From contig NC_135379.1 of NCBI RefSeq assembly GCF_049243985.1, positions 30,079,001 through 30,143,000 on the forward strand: a stretch of 64,000 nt of DNA, in the 5' to 3' direction. Below, in pieces: positions 33,837 to 45,713 of the stretch (positions are counted from its first letter, which is position 1; every line of letters starts with the position of its first letter). Both the position numbers and the translations under genes were made by a program. The stretch comes from Paroedura picta (lineage: Eukaryota; Chordata; Lepidosauria; Squamata; Gekkonidae). The notes beneath the pieces were generated by a model, which was given only the letters and a program-made list of their open reading frames with translations, did no database searches and had not been told where the DNA came from.

Positions 33837-36109
33837 ACTCCATTTTAAATGCACAGACTATTCAGGACCTAGGTGCCTTGCCATGATAGCAAATCTTTAG
33901 GAATCAATTGTCTGTCTTGACCCTCGTATTCCTGGGTCAAGGTTTGCTTGTTTGCTTGCCTCCTAGTTTAGGTTTTTACCTGAAACACTTATTTATCAGA
34001 GCCGGCTCCCTGGAGAGCTCCCGCAGTCAGATAAAAACAATTCAAGCAATTACGGTTCTGGTGTTCTGTCTATTTTTGGATTGATGTATTTATTTGTTCC
34101 GGCTTTATAATACATTCATATATGAAAATCGTCATCAAATATAATCAAATATAATTCAAATCCTAAAGCTTCCTGTAGGAGCCTGAAGGAAAAGAATGAT
34201 AACTGAGGTGGGAGAAAGAGATGAAGAGTAAATATTGTCAGGAGCTGAAAAAGGAAGTGTTTGGAAAAGGGAGGAGGGGAGAATAAACAACAAAGGCACC
34301 ACCTTGCTTTCCCTTGTCTATTGCTCATTGCTTGCTCCATCTGTGTTATAACTAAGCAACGGTGTTGCCCGAGCAAATGGAAAGCTGAATTCAAGAGGAA
34401 CAGAACACGTTTAACCCTTTGTGAGTGGGGGTTGTGTTGCTAATCGAATGCCCGCAGATCCTCGTCAACAACAGGTGGGGAGAGAATTAAGCACACAAAT
34501 GGAACTGGATCAACAGATAAGTAGGGTACAGAGCCCGATATCAACTGCAAACTGTCCGAGAGGAAGCCAGAGAAAGGCGGACATGGAAAACCAAGGCAAG
34601 CTATTTAAAAAGTTTGTTCCCATAAGGAAAAAAGCATTACTGCTGGTTGTAATAGAAAGAAACGAAGAGATACCTTTCTGAGAATGTTGGATTCTGGTTA
34701 GGCAGATCTCACTTAAAAGCATAGTCCCTACCTTAATGATGCTCAGGTGGCTTGCACTCTGGAGGATCTCTGGTGAAGTCAAATGTTTCCTAGACTCTGA
34801 TTTAATGAACACTCCTACCGTTGATTGAGCACAATAGTTCACATAACAACAACCACACTGGGGTAACTTAATAGGTATGACTATGTGTCAGTCTTGCAAT
34901 GCACATGTGGTTTGTCTAGTGATTTTTGCGCCTGAATATTAATTGTCCTGGCTACAAAATCAAACCAAGCATATTTGAAACTACCTTCCTTCTTCAACAG
35001 TAATTCACCGGTATGATCTGAATAACTTTATCTGAATTTACTATTTACACCAACCCTATGAGGTAGTCCCTACTTAAGCTATGGAGTTCTCTAAGAGACC
35101 TTGCTTGCTTCCATCTCCAATTCAATGGGGCATCGTATGACATTTTCTTTTGATTTTCCCCCCTGGACACCGTTCCATCTGTTTGCTTTACTGATCTCAT
35201 TTCTGGTGCTTCTTAACTTCTCTGTACACTGCAGTGACGTCACTTCCTTGTGCAAGGCCCATGTGGCTACTCCTGTTTTCCTTTCCCATCTAACAGAGGC
35301 AAGCATGCTGACAAAAGAAGTGCGTATAATCTGACCCTTAAACTGTATGCACATTTCAAGGTCCATCTGAACAAATCTATAGCTAAGATTAGTTCTAGGT
35401 CTATTACTTCTGGTCTATGAATAGACTACCTGCCAGATGGACATTGCCTCAGGTTCTCCTCTCAGAGGGTTGCACTTGAAAGATTACAGGCACAGCTGTC
35501 CCATCATATCTCCTCGCTTCATTATTAGCACCAGGATAAACAGTGGCATTTTGCCCTTAGGGGAGAAGAAAAATACCACCACAGTCCTTTAGACAAAGAT
35601 AATATAATGTTCATAGGTTATATCAGCCGGTAAACTGAGACTTCAATGATTTAATCTACATAAAAGGAGGCAAGCAAAGTTGGATTCCGCCTGCGTTCTG
35701 GACCTTTAAAAGCACTGGCCTAGGGGGAGTAGCCTATCCATGTTCACCTAAGTCAATGGGCTTAGAAGGCGACCGTTATGTTAAGCACAGGGAAAAGGTC
35801 AGCACAGACTTAGATGCATTCTTCCGGCTCGATAGCAACTGTCCCCTGACGGCCAAGGCTGCTCTGCTCCTGTGGAAGTCGACCAGGGCAGTTCAGAAGG
35901 GTGGGGAGGAGGAAGCTGTGCTTGTGATCGGGGTGGCTCCTGCAAGGAGGGGAGGGGTCTGAGCAGTTCAGGGGACAGGCTGGTCTCCAGTCGTCTGATG
36001 GGAACCACTTACAGGCCTTCCAGACACTGCGGGACATGGTGGCATCAGTTCATGCCAGAAAGTGCTTGTTCAGAATGGGAAGTAAATCGACAGCAGAAAG
36101 GAGCAGAGA

Positions 36110-36113
<4 letters not shown>
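33837..36113. other. intergenic, repeat-poor, no gene seen
   Basis: Unique A+T-rich sequence. A short repeat relic lies at about 35735-35765. Open frames below 112 codons have no family features. Confidence 0.5.

Positions 36114-36145
<32 letters not shown>
36114..36145. repeat. (AG)n microsatellite
   Basis: About 16 units of AG, pure apart from the left edge. Confidence 0.9.
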
Positions 36146-36148
<3 letters not shown>

Positions 36149-37855
36149 TCCGCGCTCCCCATTTTTCCGGGGATCATCTTGACCCTGTGGCGGAGCTGTA
36201 ATTACAAGACGTTCCCACTAGATGTCTTCCCAGTTAATGATAGTGACCCGGCTCTTTCCTTCCCAACTTCCGATCGCCCCCTGCCCCAAGTCCGGGGTTC
36301 CATTGGGAGACGAAACACGTCTCTTTTGTGCTTTCATCAGTTCCTCACGTTAACCGCCCCACGCCCGCGCGAGGATATCTGCAGCTGAGACCAGACCATT
36401 CAGCCTGGATTTCGTCGCAGCCACGTCTGCCTCCGTGCTGCCCTACTCACGCAATCGGAATACTTTTATTACTTTTGATGGTGTTTAACTAACACTAGGA
36501 GAAGCTGAGCACACACGCCGGATCACACTTTAATCAGCTGAAGTCAAGGACGCCCAGGTGGTAAACGCGTTTACTTTGCAATTCCTACTTCAGGACAATA
36601 TATGGTCCAAGGTTCAGCTCGCTTCCAGAGACACGCCGTGTCCTTAAAACCTCAAACAGGAACTCACCTCCGCGGCCTCGTCCGCCTGCCTGTTGCCAAG
36701 ATCGTTCTCCGGAGGGAGCACACTTCTAATTAAGCGTGGCGCTGATGTACAAACAGACACGGAAGCCACTTCCCAGTGGTTTGCTGACGGCAAAGGCACC
36801 CTTAGCCTGACTATAAAGCAAGGCAGATACGCAGAGACGGGCAATTAGCCTGACGCAGGGATGCGGGAATACATTTTATATCGCCCTATGGGTGAGGAAT
36901 ACATAAGTCATATTCATCCTCACTCTGCTTTCGTCTGAAAGTTTAGCCTTCAGTTATAGAACACCAGGCGATTGCAAAGGATTTTGAATGGCCGGGTAGT
37001 AACTCACTGTGTGTGCGGGAACGGGGGTACGCATGAATGAATGCACAAATGCGGATTTAGATCTCCCTAAAATATCGTGCCTGGAGTGCGGGAGAGGGAT
37101 TGTGGCATGCTGTGTCATATATAATGACGTTTCAATAATATGCAATTGAATGCAATATATGCAATTGCAATTGAATTAAGGACAATTGATAGGAGATGTT
37201 TTCAAGAATCATTTGCATTTCTGTGTGCTTCTCAGAGGCACTTGTAGCCTTATATAGTTTAATTGCCTGAAAGACATTGAGCTCAACTTGTGAACGAGTA
37301 TGTGGATAGATATGTGCTTATTGAAAACTGTCCTGGGTTTCAAAAGAAAAAGGCCTCTTCAAGTTTGAGAATTCTTTAGCACGGCAGGTTCCCCCCCCCC
37401 TCCCAGCACATTTAAGTAAACATTGAGTCGTTTGATTATATGTAAAAGTTTCTGGTCTTTCTGTATATGAGTCATTACAACATTACCCAACTTGAGCGAC
37501 CACTTTTCTTTGGCAATAAATGATCTTTCGCTATACAAATACAACACGATAAGGAAGGAGACTCACAGACATTACAGAAAAAAAGGACATTCAAAGACAT
37601 TGTCAAAAAGACGCCGAACAGAATTTATTTACCACTTGGCCAGATGTCCATGAGATTATTTTAGCTCTCCAAAAGAATTCAGAGAGATTCAGCTGTTTTA
37701 CTGTGGCCTAGTTATTTTTGTGCGGCTTAAACAGGTAAACGGCTCCTTGTTATATTGAGGATCTGGAACGGGTTAACATCCCTGTTTCACTGGGTAAAAA
37801 TTATATAAAAGGCTTTCCAAATGTTTGACTCCTAAAGCCTCCACTGGCCATGGCA
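36146..37855. promoter_or_regulatory. repeat-free island, candidate non-coding regulatory block
   Basis: 1.7 kb with no interspersed repeat, including homeodomain cores (GCTGTAATTACAAG about 36195; TTCTAATTAAGCG about 36725; GGCAATTAGCC about 36840). A cluster of four TGCAAT hexamers lies at 37141-37171. A minus-strand CTCF-like core sits at 36274-36287. It adjoins a CpG island. The role is inferred. Confidence 0.35.
36274..36287 (-). promoter_or_regulatory. candidate CTCF motif, minus orientation
   Basis: On minus, GGGGCAGGGGGCGA has a perfect CAGGGGGCG core and 10 of 14 consensus matches. It points towards the plus-strand motif at 18.3 kb. Confidence 0.35.
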
Positions 37856-37859
37856 GAAT

Positions 37860-39450
37860 TCGACCCCCCCCCCCCCCAAGATGCAGAGTGTCACCGCCGC
37901 AGAAGGCACCGCCAACACAGCCTTTTCGGGACGGGGGGGGGGGCGGCACAAGAGGGAGAATCGCTTTGGCCGCGCCCAAGTCCACGGATGGACGTGCTTC
38001 CCATTCAGCCAGAAAAGGTCCCCCTCCCCCCAGGCCATCAGCCACCAGCAAAGGTTACCCCCTCCCCTTCTTTCTGTAAAGCCCTCGCTCGAATCCTTGC
38101 GTAAAACCCGGCCTCCGAAAGGGAGGAGAGATGAATCAAGGCATCCACACGAAAACTATGGCGAAAATGCCAGTCCCCATATTGGGTTCCGGCGCTCCGC
38201 GGGGAAGCTGCACGGCCTGTCTGCGGGCGGATTAGTGCTCTGGGCCGTTGCCTTGGCCCGGGACACGCCCGCGGCGGCAGAAGCAACAAGCACCGCCGGC
38301 TGCATCATCAGTGGAGCCCTAGAGCACCCGGGGGACCCACAAGGGTTGGGGAGGGGTAGAAGCTTCCGAGAGGCCGCCTTCCTTAGCCGGGCAGAGGCAC
38401 TCTTGTGGCTCTCTCCAGTGGGGCTCCAGTATGACGGTTCTGCCGCAGACCAAGGCGGACACTCTCTCAAAGGCTCCCAACTCCCGGGCGGGATCCCCAG
38501 CCACGTTTAAGGCCATGTCATTTCCAGAGATTGCAATAGGAAGCGGAGGCGCTCGAGCTCTCCTAGGGGAAAGCAAGGGGACTTCAGGGCGTGCAATGTG
38601 AGCTGGGTTCCCGGTAGCGCCTGCATGTCACCCACCGGGGATTTGCGTGGGGTGATCTGAATTGGTTTCGCCCCACCGGCTTTCAGTGGAGGAGACGAAA
38701 GATCCTTCACAGACGAGTCGCGAAGCGGGCTGCTTGGTTTGCATTCAACCTCCAAACGGGGGTGGGGGGAGTGGGATATCTCATTTTAACCGGCGAGCCA
38801 CCAGCGCTGCCGCCAGAAGCCCACGCTGCTTGTCAGGTGAGGCGTCCGCCTCGTCCCCCAGCCTCCGCCTGGACGCCCCGGTGGGCTCCTCCGGTGCCGA
38901 GGGAAGGGTCCCAGTGGAGCGCTGATTCTTTCAGTCTCGCTTTAATTAATCCGCCTGCCGGGAAGCGGAGGGGGAGGGGGGCGCTCGGGATCCTGCGGTT
39001 TACAAGGCGCTCTTCTGAAAACCCGAGCGCTGATACGGGAGTGGTCCCCCCCCCCTCTGCCGTTTGCAATTAGGGGCTTTAACGCTGGCAACACAGACTC
39101 CGACTTCAGAAACACGCTTGGGGGGGGGGGGAGGAATCTGGAAATAATTAAGCCGGAGAGTCGAGAACATAACGCTGCTTGTGCTGCTGAGGTGTCCTCC
39201 CACCTTTACAAGGCCTTCTGGCCGGCGAGCCCAACAGCCTTGCGACTGTTACGAATTCCGCACGCTCGCTCCATGTCATCTTTATGGAGCCACGACGGAT
39301 GCAGATTCCTTCGGCGGGACTGTGATTTCTCGCCCTCCTTCCCTCCCGCCCCCTCTTCCTCGGCCTTCGCAGAGCGGCTCAAGGAGACCTTGGGAGGCCA
39401 CCGGGGGCCCCGAGGCAGTTCTCGGGATGGCCACGAAGTTGTGGGATCTC
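37860..39450. promoter_or_regulatory. orphan CpG island 16 kb upstream of HOXA13
   Basis: About 1.6 kb of CpG-rich DNA with no Hox or EVX1 exon. No homeodomain is found in any frame. It carries C/G runs at 37864-37877, 37935-37943 and 39118-39131. Open frames of up to 209 codons (37881-38510) are compositional. It may be the promoter of a non-coding RNA on the EVX1 side of HOXA13 or a Polycomb-type island. Confidence 0.55.
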
Positions 39451-40811
39451 CGCTCTCCTTTCGCAGCCTTCTCTTGTTTCATTTCAGCGGGGCCTGCGCA
39501 GACCAATTTCTCTGAGCATTATGATTTAGGTTTAAATACAGCAAATGGGGTTGAGACCTTCTTAGGAGAGCCGAGAACATGGTCACGCAGCGACCCCACC
39601 TAGCAGACTTTGATTCAGCAGGCTGAGAAAGCCCCGAGAAGGGATCAAGGGTCTGGGTTTGATTTTGTTTTTGTTTTTTAAGCAACAACAATTACTATTG
39701 TAACGCCCCCCACCCCCCAGAAGAGAGGTTTAGGGTTCCTTTGTTGTTGTTGTTGTTGTTTGTTTGTTTGTTTTGAAAAGTCTGCTTCTTCACAGGTAGG
39801 ATATCCCCGTGTCAGCCATCCGCCGTCCTGAGTTTTAAAAGGTATGCGTTTCTAAGTCGTATTAATTTCCAAAGGACGTTAAAAATGTTTACAGGGACCG
39901 GGAATGTTTCAAGAAATCGTCCAGCAAGTCTCTGAAAGAAGTTATGTTTGGGACACTTGTATAAACTCCACCAAATGAATTTGATTTACATTTCTTTCAT
40001 ATCCTGAATATGACGTCAAGTCGTATTAATACTAACCTGTATATCACGTCTGTCGACAAGACGCAGGAAAGATGAGGAGTTCTCTCTTCCTGTTATGGCA
40101 TCTCAGGTGGGAGGGAAGAAGACCTCCAGAGAGGGAAGCATGTGGAGCAAATGCTGCAGCTCATACTTCGGACTAGGGTGCACGGAGAAAGGAATGAGGT
40201 CATGAGCTGACTGCAAGAGGGCGATGCCGGCCATCATGAATGGAACCACGAGAACAACGCCTTGGCCGCCCTGGCAGTCTCTGGGGATGATCAGGCAGGG
40301 AGGTCCCAGACAGTTTTAAAGACAACGTCCTTCAGGGATTTCCTGACAACACCTGGAAAGGACCCATGGAGGCCACTGGGCAGTCCTTTAAGAGGGAAAG
40401 TGTGATTGACTGTTGGATTTTCAAAATCCACTTGCATCCAACTGCTCATTGCGTGGCCAACACAGACCTGTCCTACACAGGTCTTTCCGAATTTACTTGC
40501 AGCAGTTCTGCTTTTGTCTAGGTTGATATATTGTCTGGTGCTTATTTTCATTTTGGGTCTTCAGTCTTTGAAAAGCAATCTCATGAGGAAAGTCTGCTCA
40601 GTTACTGCTCCAGTTTTCTCCCAACTTCACCCTTCTTTCTGACTTTTGAAGCATCCTGTTTTTGGTGGGTTTAGGTTACCTTTGGAGGGGCCTTCCCCCA
40701 ACTATATATTTGAAACACCTGACAGAACAAGGGAAATTTGTTGGCCAGTTCTCAAAACCAAGAGGCTCAACTAAGACTTAGTTTGTTAGAAGTTGGCATC
40801 TGGGTGCTATC
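39451..40811. other. intergenic, nothing recognised
   Basis: Includes a (GTT)n/(TTTG)n run at about 39739-39773. The rest is unique. No gene is seen. Confidence 0.5.
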
Positions 40812-41217
40812 AGAAGAACTGTTTTTGCACCCCACTTTTTACTATGCAAAAGAGTCTCAAAGCAGCTTACAATTGCTTTCCCTTCCTCTCCCCACAACAG
40901 ACACCCTGTGAGGTAGGTGGAATGAGAGAGCTCTAAGAACTGCTCAGTGAGAACAGTTTTAAGAGAACTGGCCCAAGGTCACCCAACTGGCTGCATGTGG
41001 AGGAGTGGGGAATCAAACTCTGTCCCCCAAATTAGAGGTCGCCACTCTTAACCACTACACCATGTGTAATCAAACTGCGGCCCTCCAGATGTCCACGGAC
41101 TACAATTCCCATGAGCCACTGCCAGCAAACGCTGGCAGGGGTTCATGGGAATTGTAGTCCACGGACATCTGGAGGGCCGCAGTTTGACTCCCCCTGCACT
41201 ACACCATGCTGGCTCTC
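40812..41217 (-). mobile_element. tRNA-derived SINE, (TTC)n-tailed family, split by a hAT MITE
   Basis: Reverse copy (cccacaacagacaccctgtg; ggctgcatgtggaggagtgg) interrupted at 41061-41196. The SINE resumes after the insertion with catgctggctctct, so the MITE landed later. Confidence 0.85.
41061..41196. mobile_element. palindromic hAT-type MITE with 8-bp target duplication
   Basis: 136-bp near-perfect palindrome. The arms contain ctgcggccctccagatgtcc and its complement around a central gccagcaaacgctggc. Flanks carry cactacac at 41053-41060 and 41197-41204, the 8-bp duplication typical of hAT transposases. The element has no coding capacity. Confidence 0.9.
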
Positions 41218-41960
41218 TAAATAGATTCCAGAAGTTTTTTTAGGAGGGGTGGGGAGGGAATTCCACCATCTGCATGACCAAGGAAGAACCAGGAAATAAA
41301 TTATTTGGTTTTGCTATTAATCCATGCCAGCAAGACTTCTTTAGTCTAAGAAACCAGCCAGCGCAAGCAGTTCTGACATCCATAAAAAGCTGGCTCAGGA
41401 TACATGAATGGAGGATGTAAAACACACCAGCCTTGAGGTATTTACTCAAAACGAAACTGCCTTTAAGCTAATTATTCTGATCCACTTTCTTCCAGGTGTA
41501 CCACTTTCTTCCAGGTGTACTTAGCACCTGCTTTCAGCTCACGTCTATTTTCAAAGCAGAAAAGTCTCTGGAGGAGTTAAATGGCATCCTGCCCCCGATA
41601 CTGGGAATATCTCACTAGATTTAAAAATCACATATTTGAACGATCAACTGCCGGAAGAAAAGGAAGGGTGGGCAGGAAGTGGCCGGCAAAGGGCTGATTC
41701 TTCCAGTTGGTCCTCTCTGCCCAAGGCTGAACCAACTGCATCAACATCAACCTGCAGGTGCGAGAGGCAATGCCATCTTAAGAGGAAATAAGGGGGGGGT
41801 CTTGGCCACAGAAAAGGCCAAGGGGTGCAGCTAGTCAGGTATTTTCAGCAGCACTTTTCTCAGCAACGAGCAAAACCTTCTTGCAAAATTTTTGTATCTG
41901 GCGTTTCTTCAGTGGCTATTTGTGTCTGCGGTTTTACTTAAAGAAAACCAGCCCTTGGTG
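41218..41960. other. intergenic, nothing recognised
   Basis: Unique sequence with a short tandem duplication (ccactttcttccaggtgtac twice, 41480-41520). No gene. Confidence 0.5.
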
Positions 41961-42055
41961 GATTCAAGTGGGTCTCCATGTAGCACAACAGAATCAGAGT
42001 CCCATAGCCACTTTAAGACCAACAAAGATTTATTCAAGGTGTGAGCTTGTTGGGC
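41961..42055. mobile_element. short reptile repeat ('gtgctactggactc' family)
   Basis: Head remnant caagtgggtctccatgtagc, followed by caacagaatcagagtcccat and aagaccaacaaagatttatt. Head and tail are in the same orientation. Confidence 0.75.
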
Positions 42056-42591
42056 CATGGAGGCCTCACCTCGTTGGGGGCAAAAGAGTGCAGGACCCAT
42101 CCTTCCTCCAGTAGCTTTCAGTTTACAGATGAACCCCCACCCATGAGTCTCAAAGAGTTTCTCTGGCCCCACAACTGGATTGAGGGGGTGGGGAGAATGT
42201 GGCCTGCAGTATGGTGCCAGCCAGCCAGTGGCCCATCAGACATGGAAACAATGCTGGAGTCCTCCCCACAACACACGAGGCCATATTTCAATCCTTTCTC
42301 CTTGACCTTCAGGGAAGGGACAATGGAAGGAAAGAATACCCCCCACCACCATCAAAAAAAAGAAAACCCTTTGCCTTCAACCCTGTGAATGCTGAGGCCA
42401 AGGCCTTCTCAGCATTGACAGTCAGTTGTGCCTTATTAAAACCTGCCCTTCAGGGCTTCTAGGAGGACAAAGTGAAGCAACAGCCCAATGGATGCCCTTC
42501 CCCCAAGAAGGGAGGAACACACAAGAGATTAATGCATGATAGGCAATGATATTTTAATTCTCAGAGTAGGGGAGGAAAGAAAAGCCAATGT
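42056..42591. other. intergenic, nothing recognised
   Basis: Unique or heavily decayed. Open frames are short. Confidence 0.45.
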
Positions 42592-42790
42592 GAGAGCCAG
42601 TGTGGTATAGTGGCTAAGAGTTTCGAATTTGTTTCTGACAGAACTGGGTTTCAATTTCCACCTGTGCCATGTAAGTCTGTTGGGAGAACTTGGGCCAGCC
42701 ATGTGCACTCAGCCTAACCTACCTCACAGGGTTGTTGGATGTTTTGGGTCCCCAATGGGGGAGGGGAGAGAAATATTATATAATAACAAA
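42592..42790 (+). mobile_element. tRNA-derived SINE, older copy
   Basis: Begins gagagccagtgtggtatagt and contains aacttgggccagccatgtgc and cctacctcacagggttgttg. Diverged and with a different 3' end (ggtccccaatgggggaggg). Confidence 0.7.
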
Positions 42791-44219
42791 GGCTTAAAGC
42801 AGCAAAAGGTTCCTCAAGACACTGGGGTGTGCCTTGGTGCTATCTTTGGCAGTCCTAAATCTTGGGAGATCTATTCAGAAGTAAATTCCAGGATGCTCAG
42901 TAGGCCGTATTCATCGAGTGCCTTTTGACCCAGCCCTTCCTCTGGAGCCGCTCTGTCAGGCACCCTTGATTCTTGCCACTCAGGACAACCTGCCAAGTAG
43001 GAGTGTCAGAGACAGAGAGAGTTTAATGGGAAGTGTGAATCTGAGTCTTGCTCTCCCAAGTCAACACTCTCCCCACTGCACAGGCCTGTCTTTAGCACTG
43101 GACTGCCATGATTCTTTGGGATCATGTAAACTCAGCTGGCAGGCAAGAAGGGGTGAGAGGCTGGTTAATCCATGGGAGCAATGCCTTGTCCTGCTATCAT
43201 GACCTCAGCTCCCCATGAGACACAGCCAAGGGCCCGGACCAAACTCCTTAAATCTGTGCATTAGGGAGGATATCAAAGAGGTCATTTACTCACAAATTAC
43301 GTAAATGCCTGATAAATGCAAAGGCTAATTGTTTTTACTTTGCCTTTCCTTTCCTGGTTTTACTGAAGAGACGCCCCTCCCAGAAGCCTTGTTGGGCAAA
43401 AAAAAACCCTTAAATTGGGGCCTGATGGCTGTAGGCCACTGACTGAATTCATGTATTATTACTTCAGCAGAAGTGAATAGATATATTTGCATATATCCAC
43501 ACAAGTGAGTCCCATTAATATCAGTCCCACTAATATGGCCAGTTAAACCTTGGCCACAGTCTGGACACCCCAGACACAGACTATAGACAGCCCAACCCCA
43601 AGTCCCTGCTACCAGCATGCTGCCATTCCTGGCATAAGAGAAAGAAAAAACCTATCCCAAGGCTAATATAAATGTTACTAATATTATTACAAAATAAATG
43701 AAGTAAAGGGTTCTTCGTTCTTGTGTGTATATTCTTGTACTAGTAGGCCATTTTAAAAATGGGCTTTGAAAGAGGCAGCAGGCAGGAGGGTGTGAGAGGG
43801 TGGCCATGGCTCCCTTTGGCCCGCAAAGCGGGCTAAAGGGAGTGGGAAGCTCCCCCCCCCATTGGCGGCACTGGTGCAGGAGGCTCCCTGTGGCCCGGTA
43901 AGAGCTCTCTATGTGGCAAGAGCAATTCCCAGGCTAAATGGAGTGGAACCCCCCCCCCACCAGTGGCAACTGGGCTTTGCTGCCCGGAGGGAGGCTGCAA
44001 ACTACCCCCCCCCCCGGCTCACTCCCAGCAGGAGCGTACCTGCGGGCTGCAAAGCCCTGTCCCTGTCTCTCTCCTCGTGGGCGACAATGAAGACCACAAC
44101 TACAAGGCTTCTAGCAGGCAGGGAGGGAGGGTGGGAGCTGGAGGGGGAGGGCCAATCATGGTGGACCTGGACAGACAGGGCCCTGGAGAGTCTCCTCCCA
44201 GGAGGCTGTTTCCCAACTA
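42791..44219. other. intergenic, nothing firm
   Basis: C-runs at 43852-43860, 43950-43958 and 44005-44015. No gene, and no clear repeat except a faint relic near 42865. Confidence 0.45.
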
Positions 44220-44845
44220 TATAAGGGAGCGAAATAGTGTTCAGGATAGGATCCAGCCAGAACAGTTTCTAGATACGTCCCATTTTCAAATGGAAATGTT
44301 CCTCAATGGTTGTCCGTTGAATGTAAATATAATGAATATCCAGATTGTGAAATTCAGACTCTATTGAATAATATAGCGCAATGGTCCCCGACCTTTTTAT
44401 CACTGGGGACCAGTCAACGCTTGACAATTTTACTGAGGCCCGGGGGGATGGAGTCTTTTGCCGAGGAACATCGCCACCGCCTGAACTCCTGCTCCCCTTG
44501 CTTTCCCACCGCCACCCCTGACTTCCTGCCGCCTGCTGGGGGGTGCTGTGCAGTGCCACGCCGAGGGGGAGCCCCAGCCATGGCGGCTGCTGGAGAGCAC
44601 CAAAGGTGAGCTGGCGGCAGAGTGGCAGGGCAGCCCCTGAGGCAGCAGCCAGGGAGGAGGACGAGAAGGAGCTGTGGCCCGGTACCAAATGATCCACAGA
44701 CTGGTACTGGTCCCTGGACCGGGGGCTGGGCACCACTGATATAGCATATATGTAAACATTCTAAAATGTTTTTTGTAAACCACCCAGAGCCGTAGGGAAG
44801 GGCACTATAAAAATCGAAACAAATAAAATAAATAAATAAATATAT
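44220..44845 (+). mobile_element. LINE (L2-type) 3' end, split by a hAT element
   Basis: After the insertion the LINE 3' end continues as tttgtaaaccacccagagcc, then ggcactataaaaatcgaaac and (AAATA)n to 44842. The upstream half is too diverged for a firm start. Confidence 0.6.
44379..44738. mobile_element. non-autonomous hAT element, 360 bp
   Basis: Ends caatggtccccgacc and ggctgggcaccactg form imperfect inverted termini. The 8-bp flanks atatagcg (44371-44378) and atatagca (44739-44746) differ at one base. A sister copy lies at 59.4 kb. Confidence 0.8.
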
Positions 44846-45318
44846 CGGCCTTTGGCTCTTCAATATGGGTATGATAGTACTACCAACTGCTCCCCAGCAG
44901 GAGAGTCCACACGGGATTCAGTGGTATGTGGATTTCTCCCCCTGAGAACTGTTGGAATAGACAATGTCTGGCGTACAAAGACAAGAAGAGAGGAAGACCC
45001 TGAAAGGGGCAGCAAGAAGACTGTTAGGTAGGTCAGAGAGTTCAGGTAGGTCAGAGTTTCTACCCTTTTAAGTGTTGATTCTTGTCTGTCCTTAGATTGC
45101 TACTCTTAGGGCAATATCCTCCTTCTTCACAGAAGCTTCTCTGTCTCTTCTACTTAGGCAGCCATGTAGAGCAGATACCTATCCTATCCCTCCTCTGCAC
45201 TATCACAGATGTCATTCCATAAATAAATGCCTTTACCTCCTTTAACCTAAAACACAATGTGTACATATCATTGACTTATTTTCCCTGCTAACAAGAACAC
45301 CACAAATTTACCTCAGAA
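44846..45318. other. intergenic, nothing recognised
   Basis: Short unique linker. Confidence 0.45.
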
Positions 45319-45334
45319 TAATGGAATGAACAAG

Positions 45335-45613
45335 AGCCTCTTGTGGCGCAGAGTGGTAAGGCAGCCGTCTGAAAGCTTTGCCCATAAGGCTGGGAGTTCA
45401 ATCCCAGCAGCCGGCTCAAGGTTGACTCAGCCTTCCATCCTTCCGAGGTCGGTAAAATGAGTACCCAGCTTGCTGGAGGGTAAACGGTCATGACTGGGGA
45501 AGGCACTGGCAAACCACCCCATATTGAGTCTGCCATGAAAACGCTAGAGGGCGTCACCCCAAGGGTCAGACATGACTCGGTGCTTGCACAGGGGATACCT
45601 TTACCTTTACCTT
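45335..45613 (+). mobile_element. Sauria-SINE-like element, full length, 16-bp target duplication
   Basis: Starts gagcctcttgtggcgcagag, passes gggagttcaatcccagcagc and ends with the Bov-B-like gggtcagacatgactcggtg, then (ACCTTT)n. Flanked by taatggaatgaacaag at 45319-45334 and 45614-45629. Low divergence and a perfect duplication suggest a fairly recent insertion. Contains CGCTAGAGGGCGTC, a CTCF-like core. Confidence 0.9.
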
Positions 45614-45647
45614 TAATGGAATGAACAAGTGGCCTGCTAGCACCTTT

Positions 45648-45651
<4 letters not shown>

Positions 45652-45713
<62 letters not shown>
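45652..45713. repeat. (ATT)n microsatellite
   Basis: About 20 uninterrupted triplets. Confidence 0.95.

Noticed and set aside
37881-38510. 209-codon frame in the CpG island
   Set aside because: Stop-poor G+C-rich sequence, no family features, and other frames are open too.
22346-40000. HOXA14 remnant upstream of HOXA13
   Set aside because: Group 14 persists only in some fishes. No homeodomain-like frame is found here.
40209-40222. Fourth CTCF-like site CTGCAAGAGGGCGA
   Set aside because: Only 10 of 14 positions match, and the core is imperfect.
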